Below are positions 7,807 through 15,748 of a DNA stretch of 64,000 bases, in pieces. The notes under the pieces are model-generated. The model saw nothing but the letters and a program-made list of their open reading frames with translations, had not been told where the DNA came from and did no database searches. Each line of letters begins with the position of its first letter. The stretch's first letter is position 1. Both the position numbers and the translations under genes were made by a program. Origin of the DNA: Pseudomonadota bacterium (lineage in GTDB: Bacteria; Pseudomonadota; Gammaproteobacteria; Xanthomonadales; SZUA-38); NCBI GenBank assembly GCA_039033415.1, contig JBCCCR010000015.1, forward strand, positions 62,001 to 126,000. The letters run 5' to 3'.

Positions 7807-10800
7807 CGACAAGGATTGTCGCCGAGTTCCTCGACACCGTGAACGGCGTGAGCGCGCCTCAATACGTGGCGGACATCGGCTATACGACGTCGAACGCCGG
7901 CAGCCCCGCGAATACGTTGATCGAAGGGCGGCTAGCGCGCGAGATCAATATCAACTGGCGGATCGGCTGCATTATCTGGGACGGCACCGAGAGTTCGCGG
8001 AGCACCAGCAGTATTCGTATAGCGAATTCAGATGGCAGGTACGACTACCTTCTCACGCGGGATTTGCGCGACCAAGCAGTAGTTGTTCATGAAATTTCTT
8101 CCGATACAATTAGTAGTGCGACCCGCATCTCGGTCGCCCTAATTGACCGGGTGGATATTCGTGATCGCGGCGAATTAGAGCTAGTGACCTTCGAAAAGAT
8201 GGTCAAGCTCGAGGTGCCGTTGCTGAGCGAGACCTACGACGGGTCTCAGGCAAACCCTCTTCTGACGGGTTTATCTCGCCCTTTGGCGATCGGCAACTGC
8301 GAGAACGTGCGCCCAGTGATCATTGACGCCCCAAATCTTGTCTACGAGACCAACCCCACCGAGCTTACGCAGATCGTCAACGTTCGCGACCGCGGTGCTG
8401 TGTTGGCGCCCCCCAACGCCGACAACCCCGGATATACCACGGTATTCGATCAGTTCACCCTGACGAATAATCCGGACGGTCAAATAACGGCCTCAATATT
8501 TACGGCGTCGACAGCCGCTTTCAGCGTTGTAGGTACCGACGAGCTAAACGGTGTCGGGGATTTCGAAAATTGGACCGGCGGAGTCCCTGACGGCTGGACC
8601 TATACCGCGGGGTTTATCGGAAACCCCGGAACGCTGGCCGAATCCGGCGCGGGCGGACAGGTGGAATTCACGGCGTCCCTGATCACAAACCCGAGTCAAA
8701 ACACAGACCAACTCGCGACATCGCTGAATATCGATTTGATTCCCGGTGAAGAGTACCAGTACACCATTACCGTCGTTTCCGAATCCAACAACGTCAATCC
8801 AACAGAAGGTATTCAGTCGGTCCGGTTGACGGTCAACTCTTTCCAGCTGCCGGGCCAAAACCTATTGGGTGCCGGCGCCGTGCACCCGTTGGCTGCGGGA
8901 ACCTACAGCGGTGTTTTCGTCGCGCCCGCTCGAGCGCCGGGGCCAATCGAGATCCAAGTATTGTCGTTCGGTGATCCGACGAACCCGGGTCAGATTGTCT
9001 TGGACAACTTGACTATCGAGCGCGTCCAGCCGGACACGTCAGATGACGTTCCCGATGTCGTTCGAGATTTGATCTTTCGCGCGGGCTTCGAGGCCGATGA
9101 CTTTGACGATACGGAAGCGGTCAGCTTGCAAAGCGAGATCGAGTACGCCCTGAATCTCTACGTTCATCCCGACGATCCGATCACCGTTCGCCAGGCTTTG
9201 GAGCAGGTGACGAACAGCTTTGCGGGCTTCTCGTACGTCGACAACGAGGGAAAGTTTCACGTCGACAAGCTTCGCCCCGCCCTGCCAGCCGCAACGCCGA
9301 CAGTTGTGGATCTTCGCGAGATCAATGGCGACCTGAAAATCCTCCAAGATCGAGCCCCGGGGCTTAGCGCCCGACTAGGAGTCGATCGTAACTGGCACCC
9401 GCTGCGGGACGGTGACGTTGCCGGCGTGGTGCTCGAAGACGAGAACCAGCGGCTCACTCAGGACTACCTCAAGATCGTCGAGGCTTCGGACGTTGAGGTG
9501 TTGGCGCCGGGCTACAGCTTCGCCAAGACAGCTGCCCCGCGCGGCACGTTGCTGCGCGATTATGATGGCTCCCCGCAGCTGCAGATCGATCACGAAGTCG
9601 GGCTTTACGGTCAGCTGCGCTACTTCTACGAGATCACCGGCGCGCTCGACCCGAGCCTTGCCAAGTTACAGCCCGGCCAGACCGTCCGCCTCTTGGGGGA
9701 CCGCTACGGCCTGGACTCCGGGACGGACCTGCTCGTTGTTGGCGTCGACGCGAACTATCAGACCGGCGTGACCAAGCTGACGCTATGGGGAACGGCACCT
9801 CGGTATCGGACCGAAGCGACGGCATACACCGGGAGCCAGTCCACGCGAATTTTCGGGCTTACGATGCCTGATTCTAATCAGATCACCGTGTGTTTCTGCA
9901 TGCAGGCGGATGACTACGCAACCGGTTCCGAACAAATGATTTTCCGCTGCATCGAGAACGGCGGGGCAGGTGATTTTTACGCGCGGGTTCGGTTCAACGG
10001 GGACCTGCAAATTGTAGGCGAGAACGATGCCGGGACCACAAGGCTGAACGTCGCGGTTCAAGCCCCGGGCTTTGTCAACGGTGCGAAGTATTCGGTATTG
10101 CTGGCGATCGATATGCTCGATCAAGTCCTGGTGTGGATAAACGGCCGGGCATACCCCACGACCGTCACGACGTTTACGTCCGACTCGATCGACCCCGGTA
10201 CGATCGCGCACATCGCAAACCTAAGCGGGCTCGGGACCACGCAAACTTTCGGGGGCAGCATCAGCCACGTTGGAATTTGGTTCGATCGTGCTGTTGATCT
10301 GCTGGATCCAGCAGTTCCGCTGCAGTACTTCGACCGCTACTACCGCCCGCTTGACGGCGGCGACGATGGGTCTTTGCTCAATGGCACAGCGCCAACCTTG
10401 TGGTTTCCGGACGGCCGAGCGCCTAATCGCGGGACAGGCGGCGCAGGAACGGTGGAGCAGGACGCTGGCACGATATCCAACTCCAGCCCGACCGATGACA
10501 GCGCCCTACCGGGCTTCAAGCGTTACCAGACCACCGCCCGATCTTTCAGCAACAGCTCCGGAGATCTAGGTTACTACCGACACGGAGGCGGAACCGTCGA
10601 CAACGCGCTGGTCAGCGGCTGCATTGCCTTTCAGCTGCCGGCGTCGCTGTCATCAGGTCAGGAGTATTTGTTCGACTGGGGGAGCCGCGGCGTTCAGGTT
10701 CTTTACGACGGCGTTAGTGAGCGCATATGGGTCGCCGGTGAAAACAGCTCCGGAGCCAGTATCGCCGGATTGCGTTCGCTGTCGTCCGGCCTGGTCGGCG

Positions 10801-11240
10801 GCGCTTGGTACGCCTTGCTCTTTGCGATTGACACGCAAAACGGCGAGCGACATTTCTATCTCAACGAGTCACCAGACCTGTCCATCGATACTGTCTCTAC
10901 CGGAGAAAGCCTCGACTTTAGCGCTGGGGAACAGACCATCGGTGTGGCGGGGATCGAGACCAACGTCAACGCTTTTGACGGCGCCATTTGCCATCTCGGA
11001 ATTTGCACCGGCCTTTTTCTCGACTTCAGCAAGCCCGCCGTGCGGCGCCGGTTCTTCGACAAGTACAACCGGCCAGTCTACGGCGGCGACGATGGCAGCT
11101 TGGCGTTTGGCCAACAGCCGGAGATCTGGTGCCCCGACGGTGACGGAACCCGCAACGCCGGCAGCTTTGGCGCTTTCGTCTTAATCACGACTGGGGCCGG
11201 CTCGGTCTCGCTCGCCGACACCTACCCCACGGACGCGTAA
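7803..11240 (+). CDS. Large phage tail tip protein with CBM-like and tandem LamG-like regions
   Basis: ATG 7803 overlaps the tape measure stop (ATGA) and follows GGGAGAG. The 1145-residue product has an N-terminal hub-like region (1-245), a jelly-roll, CBM4/9-like insert (about 247-410, starting FENWTGGVPDGW), a second tail-hub segment (414-660), and two C-terminal concanavalin/LamG-like repeats. Each repeat ends with the same signature: YFDRYYRPLDGGDDGSL near 840 and FFDKYNRPVYGGDDGSL near 1082. The repeats probably bind a surface glycan, making this a candidate receptor-binding or tail-tip adhesin. Domain names come from pattern recognition, not a database search. Confidence 0.75.
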   Translation: MTTRIVAEFLDTVNGVSAPQYVADIGYTTSNAGSPANTLIEGRLAREININWRIGCIIWDGTESSRSTSSIRIANSDGRYDYLLTRDLRDQAVVVHEISSDTISSATRISVALIDRVDIRDRGELELVTFEKMVKLEVPLLSETYDGSQANPLLTGLSRPLAIGNCENVRPVIIDAPNLVYETNPTELTQIVNVRDRGAVLAPPNADNPGYTTVFDQFTLTNNPDGQITASIFTASTAAFSVVGTDELNGVGDFENWTGGVPDGWTYTAGFIGNPGTLAESGAGGQVEFTASLITNPSQNTDQLATSLNIDLIPGEEYQYTITVVSESNNVNPTEGIQSVRLTVNSFQLPGQNLLGAGAVHPLAAGTYSGVFVAPARAPGPIEIQVLSFGDPTNPGQIVLDNLTIERVQPDTSDDVPDVVRDLIFRAGFEADDFDDTEAVSLQSEIEYALNLYVHPDDPITVRQALEQVTNSFAGFSYVDNEGKFHVDKLRPALPAATPTVVDLREINGDLKILQDRAPGLSARLGVDRNWHPLRDGDVAGVVLEDENQRLTQDYLKIVEASDVEVLAPGYSFAKTAAPRGTLLRDYDGSPQLQIDHEVGLYGQLRYFYEITGALDPSLAKLQPGQTVRLLGDRYGLDSGTDLLVVGVDANYQTGVTKLTLWGTAPRYRTEATAYTGSQSTRIFGLTMPDSNQITVCFCMQADDYATGSEQMIFRCIENGGAGDFYARVRFNGDLQIVGENDAGTTRLNVAVQAPGFVNGAKYSVLLAIDMLDQVLVWINGRAYPTTVTTFTSDSIDPGTIAHIANLSGLGTTQTFGGSISHVGIWFDRAVDLLDPAVPLQYFDRYYRPLDGGDDGSLLNGTAPTLWFPDGRAPNRGTGGAGTVEQDAGTISNSSPTDDSALPGFKRYQTTARSFSNSSGDLGYYRHGGGTVDNALVSGCIAFQLPASLSSGQEYLFDWGSRGVQVLYDGVSERIWVAGENSSGASIAGLRSLSSGLVGGAWYALLFAIDTQNGERHFYLNESPDLSIDTVSTGESLDFSAGEQTIGVAGIETNVNAFDGAICHLGICTGLFLDFSKPAVRRRFFDKYNRPVYGGDDGSLAFGQQPEIWCPDGDGTRNAGSFGAFVLITTGAGSVSLADTYPTDA

Positions 11241-12052
11241 TGTTTATCGCTTGGGACAACGTGCTCGATCTACTGAGCGCGGACGACCTCGATGTGTCTG
11301 GCGGTACGCCGACGCTGCCTGCAGCGAACCTGCTAGACCCGCGCCTCGAGTCAGTCTTTCGCGTGCCCTTTGCGGCTGCCGGCGTTGAGTGCGAATTCGA
11401 CGTGGTGAACGCTGGACTCTTCTTGCCGCCCAACTTCCAGATCCAGGCAATCCTCGGTAGCGACGTTGCGGGCCCGTCGGGCAGTGTGAGCAACGACACC
11501 GAGCTAGCCTCAATCTGGGTGTCCGACTTCATCAACATCGGCACGATCGTCGATGAGACCGGACTGATCCAGCCGAACTATGTTCAAGTGCACGCCTCGT
11601 CCTTTACCGCGCGCAATACTGACCTGCGGGTCTACGCGGCGTCCGGTGAGTTCCAGCAGGTCGCCCGGGTCTGGTCCGGCCCCGTATGGGACCTGCCGGG
11701 CACGGCCCAGGCATCGTGGTCAGACACCGGCCGCATGAACCGTTCCGATCTCGGCTACGGCTTCAAGCGCGAAGGCGTGCGTTACCGCAAGTGGACAGTG
11801 CGGGTGCCGCTTGTCACGACCGACGAAGCATGGAACGACACCGCCAATAACTTCTTCGAAGCCGTGCGCGAGCTCGCAGTCGGGCAAGAGATGCTGTTTG
11901 TTCCATTCGTCGACGATCCGAATGACAGCGCGCACGACGGGTACCTCACACAGAAGGGATTCACCTACGGCCGACTGGCCGCCCAAGCTGAATTGAAAAC
12001 GCAGGGCGGCGATTACTGGGGCGTGCAGATGACCATCGAGGAAACCAAATGA
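11240..12052 (+). CDS. Phage distal tail protein, paralog A
   Basis: The start overlaps the upstream stop (TAATG). The 270-residue protein has no recognised catalytic motif. It shares with the next gene a central W-[SA]-GP-x-x-DL-[PS]-G motif, a conserved GY/YG-x-[QF]-x-R-x-G stretch and the same C-terminal order ending in a GFTYGRL or GFVYGTL segment, so the two arose by duplication. Position after the tail tip gene suggests minor structural tail components. Confidence 0.6.
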   Translation: MFIAWDNVLDLLSADDLDVSGGTPTLPAANLLDPRLESVFRVPFAAAGVECEFDVVNAGLFLPPNFQIQAILGSDVAGPSGSVSNDTELASIWVSDFINIGTIVDETGLIQPNYVQVHASSFTARNTDLRVYAASGEFQQVARVWSGPVWDLPGTAQASWSDTGRMNRSDLGYGFKREGVRYRKWTVRVPLVTTDEAWNDTANNFFEAVRELAVGQEMLFVPFVDDPNDSAHDGYLTQKGFTYGRLAAQAELKTQGGDYWGVQMTIEETK

Positions 12053-12867
12053 GTACGGTGATCAGCTATTTGAACCTGATCGATACGGCGACGGTCAACG
12101 TCTTCGACAACGGCGACAACGTTCCGGGCGTGCCGGGGTCCGGAGCCAACCTTCAAAACCCAAATCGAAACTCAAAGTGGGTCGGCCCCGTCGTCCCGGT
12201 GTCGGGTGGCGCCAACGGCATCGCCTATGAGTGGGACGATTCCGTCGATCTCAGCGTGGTTGCCCTGCTTGACCACGATGCAGTTCTAACTAATCCGGCG
12301 GATTTCGTCCTACAGAACCGAAATGCGGCGCTCTCTTGGTCCAATCTTGCTGACTCTCTTGGCGTTGTTTGGGAAGACGACGAAGCCGCTCGCCACGGGG
12401 TCTGGTATTTGCCGACCCCGCTTGAGTCCACGGGGATTCGAATGTTGTGGAATACCAACGCTAGCACCGGAGAGACGATCTCGGCCTCGCGGCTTTGGGC
12501 GGGTCCGGCGATCGACCTTAGCGGCTCGGTGACAACTCACACGGAAAATACCGAGCTGATCGACCCGTCGACACAGTCCTACGGCCGGCAGCTGACCCGA
12601 GACGGCCGCACGCGACAGCTGAAGCGCACCGTAACGGAGCTGGGCGATATCCCAACCGCAACGGCCTGGGGCGACGAAACGGACTCTGTGAACTGTTTGG
12701 ATAGCATGGGGGCCGCTGTAGGCCGCTCAGGAGACGTTCTGCTCATCCCAGACACGACGACTGCGGCAAACCGGCGCCGTGGCTTTGTGTACGGGACACT
12801 CACTCAGGATTTGAAATTGCAAGGTCTCAGACCTCGGCGAGCGACGATCGCTATTCGCGAACTGTGA
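12049..12867 (+). CDS. Phage distal tail protein, paralog B
   Basis: ATGA overlap with paralog A indicates translational coupling. The 272-residue product is similar in length and organisation to its neighbour (WAGPAIDLSG versus WSGPVWDLPG, and RGFVYGTL versus KGFTYGRL near the end). No catalytic motif, signal peptide or membrane helix is visible. It is the last gene of the tail operon and is followed by a terminator. Function beyond a tail structural role is unknown. Confidence 0.6.
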   Translation: MSTVISYLNLIDTATVNVFDNGDNVPGVPGSGANLQNPNRNSKWVGPVVPVSGGANGIAYEWDDSVDLSVVALLDHDAVLTNPADFVLQNRNAALSWSNLADSLGVVWEDDEAARHGVWYLPTPLESTGIRMLWNTNASTGETISASRLWAGPAIDLSGSVTTHTENTELIDPSTQSYGRQLTRDGRTRQLKRTVTELGDIPTATAWGDETDSVNCLDSMGAAVGRSGDVLLIPDTTTAANRRRGFVYGTLTQDLKLQGLRPRRATIAIREL

Positions 12868-12883
12868 ATACTCGATTTGGTAC

Positions 12884-12920
12884 AAAACCTCAGCACTTCT
12901 GAAAAAGTGTCCGAGGTTTT
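12884..12920. terminator. Bidirectional intrinsic terminator at end of tail operon
   Basis: AAAACCTC-A-GCACTT and AAGTG-TCC-GAGGTTTT pair as a long, slightly imperfect stem, with an A run on one side and a T run on the other. It lies between the convergent tail gene ending at 12867 and the small membrane protein gene ending at 12929, and can serve both. Confidence 0.7.
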
Positions 12921-12928
12921 ATCCCACG

Positions 12929-13210
12929 TCAACCCATCCAAGGCATCCAACGCCGGCACTCCGCCGCGCGCTGATCTTCTTGTTGGATCGACTTCCCAAT
13001 CTCTTCTACGCGATACAGCGCATCCATCACAGCCTCTTCGCGCCGTTCGGTTCCTCTCGCGCTTTGACGAAGCTCTCGAATTACTTGATCGGTCTTTGCG
13101 CTTTCAGCCACGGCATCATATTCGGGAATTGGGCACTGACTCATCAGGCCCAAAGCTGTTGCGCCGCTCACTAAAACCAGGCTGGAGCCTGTAATCAGGA
13201 ACTTGGTCAT
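12929..13210 (-). CDS. Small membrane-anchored coiled-coil phage protein
   Basis: The 93-residue product starts at ATG 13210, where GAAGGA gives proper spacing; ATG 13219 has almost none. Residues 1-22 are a hydrophobic anchor (MTKFLITGSSLVLVSGATAL), followed by a Gln/Arg/Glu-rich helix likely to form a coiled coil and a C-terminal ECRRWMPWMG. Anchor plus coiled coil resembles Rz-type inner-membrane spanins, which would suit a phage end, but no lysis neighbours are present and the opposite strand is unusual. The function is left open. Confidence 0.5.
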   Translation of the reverse strand: MTKFLITGSSLVLVSGATALGLMSQCPIPEYDAVAESAKTDQVIRELRQSARGTERREEAVMDALYRVEEIGKSIQQEDQRAAECRRWMPWMG

Positions 13211-13255
13211 CCTCTTCATTCCTTCAGTATATCAGCCGTTCTAAACAGGCTCTTT

Positions 13256-13348
13256 AGCCCTATAAGACTCGAAAAGCACACCCCTCCCGTTTGTTTCGCG
13301 GTCGATTCACGGTCGATTGTGGAGGGTACTGGAGAGTCCTATAGGGCT
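13256..13348. repeat. Nested inverted and direct repeats next to the attachment site
   Basis: Arms 13256-13270 (AGCCCTATAAGACTC) and 13334-13348 (GAGTCCTATAGGGCT) are complementary with one mismatch. Inside are CACCCCTCC / GGAGGGT arms and two direct copies of CGGTCGATT at 13299-13307 and 13310-13318 (11-base period). The stretch carries no gene and lies about 60 bases from the tRNA fragment, as expected for integrase or excisionase arm sites. Confidence 0.5.
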
Positions 13349-13409
13349 CGTAGAATCGCTAAGTTATTGAAAAATCAATGCCTATTCAACACCTTTTAGC
13401 CCCCGTATC

Positions 13410-13437
13410 TAGGGTTCGAATCCCTCTCTCTCCGCCA
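13410..13437 (+). other. Prophage attachment site: 3' end of a tRNA-Ser-like gene
   Basis: The sequence reads T-arm TAGGG-TTCGAAT-CCCTC, then acceptor strand TCTCTCC, discriminator G and encoded CCA. The acceptor half TCTCTCCGCCA is that of a tRNA-Ser of the GGAGAGA class. No matching 5' half, D-arm or anticodon arm exists upstream, so this is a fragment, consistent with the displaced 3' end left when a phage integrates into a tRNA gene. The common core may extend some bases to the left. Confidence 0.75.
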
Positions 13438-13488
13438 CTCTATCCCCTGCTATCCTGCACCTGCTTTCTGTTACAGCAGGTAACGCCC

Positions 13489-14403
13489 GTGAAAATTGCC
13501 CGGCTAGCTTTCTTCTTTCTCCTCAGCCCCCTAGCCCAGGCCGAATGGACCCATCTCACGGTCAAAGGCGCCGGCGAGGTCCCGCTCAACGTGGTCACCG
13601 CGGGCAACCCGGAATCTCCGCCCATTCTGTTTATTCACGGAATCGGCCAAAGCCACTACAGCTTTGTCCACCAGCTGAACTCCGACCTGGCCAACGATTA
13701 CTTCCTGGTCACCTTTGACTTGCGTGGCCACGGCGCCTCCGGCAAACCCTGGGCGCCGGAGGCCTATCAGCTCCGGAGCGTTTGGGCGGATGACGTTGAC
13801 GCGGTGATGGAAGCCACCGGCATCCAAAATCCCGTTGTCCTGGCCTGGTCTTACGGCACCCTGGTGCTGATGGACTACATTCGGGAGCGAGGCGCAGACG
13901 GCCTGGTCGCCATCAACCTGACGGGTGCTTTAGGTTCTTTGGTGCCGGTTCGTCTGCCGACCAACGACCCAAATACGGAAGAGTTCCTCCGGCTAAGGAA
14001 GTTACGCCAAAGCCCGAATCTGGCGGACAAGATCAAGGCGAGTGAGGGTATGAGCCGGTGGCTTACCGCCACGCCGATGGCGGACGACGATAAGCGTCTG
14101 TTTGACGCAATTTCCCAGATGCTGCCAGCCTACGCAAGAACCCCCATGATGCAGCGCCCGTTCAACAACGAGGATTTGCTGGGCGGCCTAGACATGCCGG
14201 TGATGCTGTCGCTGGGTTCGGAAGACAACCCGCTACAGCTGGAAGACGGCGCGGCGCTGGCCAAAGCCCACAAGAACATCAGTCTGTCGGTCTTCGACGG
14301 CGCGGGACACTCCGTCTTCTTCGAGCAGCCAGAGCGCTTCAATCGCGAGCTGCGGACCTTTGTCGAAGCCAGCCTGCGCGCTCACGAAACACCAGAACCG
14401 TAA
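13489..14403 (+). CDS. Exported alpha/beta hydrolase
   Basis: GTG 13489 is the likely start because it is followed by a clean signal peptide (MKIARLAFFFLLSPLAQA); the longer open frame runs back through the tRNA fragment and cannot be protein-coding there. The 304-residue product has the alpha/beta hydrolase signs FIHGIGQS (oxyanion hole), a nucleophile elbow AWSYGT (Ala in the usual first Gly position), GSEDNP with the acid, and the catalytic His in GAGHSVFFEQPE. A periplasmic esterase or related hydrolase is likely; the substrate is unknown. Confidence 0.85.
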   Translation: MKIARLAFFFLLSPLAQAEWTHLTVKGAGEVPLNVVTAGNPESPPILFIHGIGQSHYSFVHQLNSDLANDYFLVTFDLRGHGASGKPWAPEAYQLRSVWADDVDAVMEATGIQNPVVLAWSYGTLVLMDYIRERGADGLVAINLTGALGSLVPVRLPTNDPNTEEFLRLRKLRQSPNLADKIKASEGMSRWLTATPMADDDKRLFDAISQMLPAYARTPMMQRPFNNEDLLGGLDMPVMLSLGSEDNPLQLEDGAALAKAHKNISLSVFDGAGHSVFFEQPERFNRELRTFVEASLRAHETPEP

Positions 14404-14506
14404 ACCGCGCCAATACCCCTGACGTATGGGCGGCTGCCTAATCCCGCTAGGCTGGGCGTCGGGCCGTGTGCAATACTTTTCCTACCGATAGTCCTCGGGG
14501 AGGCCC

Positions 14507-15697
14507 ATGGCAAAACGCCGCGTCGTTGGAGCAATGGCAGCGCTGGTATTGGTTGTGCTGGCTGTTGGGGCAGCAACCGTTGACTGGCGATTCTGGTACC
14601 GGTGGCACAACTTGCCCAAGGACCCGGGCGAGTGGCCGGCCAGTTACTACCAACCCAAGCACCAGCTGCCCGGCAACGAGCAGGCGTTTTTTCCCATAGC
14701 CAGCGACGTCGAGCGCAGCGTTCCAGGCGATACCCTTGAGTCCGCCGCCGCCTGGGCTGAAGCCCACAACTCAGCTGCGCTTCTGATCCTCCATCGGGGC
14801 AAAATTCAGCTGGAGCGCTACTGGCAGGACATCGGACCCGACTCGCTTTTCACCGGGCGCGCGATGACCCGGTCGCTCTTACCGCCGCTGGTCGCTGTGG
14901 CGATGAGCGACGGCCATATCGGGTCCCTGGACGACCCAGTCGGACGGTACCTTAACGAATGGCGCGACGACGCAAGAGGCAAGATCACGCTTCGGCAGCT
15001 TCTGCAAAACATCAGCGGTCTGGAGAACCCCCCGCTGGCCGGAGATCCCGATCCGATGGCCAAGAACGCGCAGGTGTCGCTGAGCTCTGACTTCCGCAAG
15101 GCGGCGCTCAACTTTGACCTGGAAAACACGCCGGGTACATTTTTCGGCCTGTCGAATGCGAACGCACAGCTGATCGGGGCGGTTCTGGAGTCGGCCACCG
15201 GCGTTCCCTACGAAGACTATTTGAACGATCGACTGTGGAGCCTCCTCGGCGCCGGCCCGGCGGAGCTCTACATGGACCGACCGCGCGGCATGCCTGCGGT
15301 TTACTGCTGCTTTCGCGCGACGCCGCGAGACTGGCTTCGCTACGGGGCGGCGCTCGCCACTGACGGGATGGTGAATGGCCAGCGAATCTGGCCAGAGGGA
15401 TGGACTCAGCAAATGGCCACCCCATCGGCGATCTATCCCAACTACGGACTCCAGCTGTGGGTCGGGAACCCGCCGAACTCGGATCGTCGGCCCTACATCC
15501 AGGGCCAGGAAATGAGTGTGCCGCACGGCCCGCCGGTCGAAAGCGAGCGTTTCTTTTTCCTGGAAGGTGGAGGTTATCGAACGATGATCGTGCTGCCGGA
15601 GGAAGAGCTGGTGATTCTGCGGCTGGGCTACTATCACCCGGAGTGGCAAACCTCCGCCCTCCCGAATCTGATACTTGCTGGCATCAACGCACCGTGA
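14507..15697 (+). CDS. Beta-lactamase-fold protein lacking the S-x-x-K motif
   Basis: ATG 14507 follows GGGGAGG. The 396-residue protein has one N-terminal anchor (about 8-25) and a periplasmic domain of the serine beta-lactamase-like/6-aminohexanoate hydrolase type: ITLRQLLQNISGL, a DYLNDRLWSLLGAG segment, RDWLRYGAAL and a C-terminal GGGYRTMIVLP strand. At the position of the nucleophile motif (after DSLFTGR) the sequence is AMTR instead of S-x-x-K, and the Y-x-N-type motif reads LSN. The classic Ser, Lys and Tyr are therefore all absent, which points to a pseudoenzyme or a changed mechanism. Confidence 0.8.
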   Translation: MAKRRVVGAMAALVLVVLAVGAATVDWRFWYRWHNLPKDPGEWPASYYQPKHQLPGNEQAFFPIASDVERSVPGDTLESAAAWAEAHNSAALLILHRGKIQLERYWQDIGPDSLFTGRAMTRSLLPPLVAVAMSDGHIGSLDDPVGRYLNEWRDDARGKITLRQLLQNISGLENPPLAGDPDPMAKNAQVSLSSDFRKAALNFDLENTPGTFFGLSNANAQLIGAVLESATGVPYEDYLNDRLWSLLGAGPAELYMDRPRGMPAVYCCFRATPRDWLRYGAALATDGMVNGQRIWPEGWTQQMATPSAIYPNYGLQLWVGNPPNSDRRPYIQGQEMSVPHGPPVESERFFFLEGGGYRTMIVLPEEELVILRLGYYHPEWQTSALPNLILAGINAP

Positions 15698-15748
15698 TCC
15701 CGCCGTGCTGCTGAACGCCTGATCCAGCAAACGCAGAGGCTAAGTTGG

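Larger units (their letters stand above)
1..13437 (+). mobile_element. Prophage right end (siphovirus-type tail module up to attachment site)
   Basis: A block of tightly packed + strand genes, most overlapping by 1 to 4 bases, follows the standard order of a long flexible non-contractile tail: completion protein, tail tube, frameshifted chaperone pair, tape measure, tail tip. It ends at a 3' tRNA-Ser-like fragment, after which unrelated host genes begin. Head, packaging, lysis, repressor and integrase genes are not in the window, so it cannot be judged whether the prophage is complete. No broken reading frames are visible among the tail genes, which suggests recent acquisition or an intact phage. 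Confidence 0.88.

Noticed and set aside
12877-13194. Open frame of 105 codons on the + strand after the tail operon
   Set aside because: It lies over the terminator and antisense to a small gene with a signal anchor, good start and coiled-coil sequence; its own translation looks random.
13321-13437. Possible complete tRNA gene beginning at GGAGAGTCC (13331)
   Set aside because: The acceptor start looks tempting, but there is no D-arm, A-box or anticodon stem between it and the T-arm, so only the 3' fragment is accepted.
13378-13488. Upstream part of the alpha/beta hydrolase frame starting at 13378
   Set aside because: It translates the tRNA fragment and precedes the signal peptide; GTG 13489 is a far better start.
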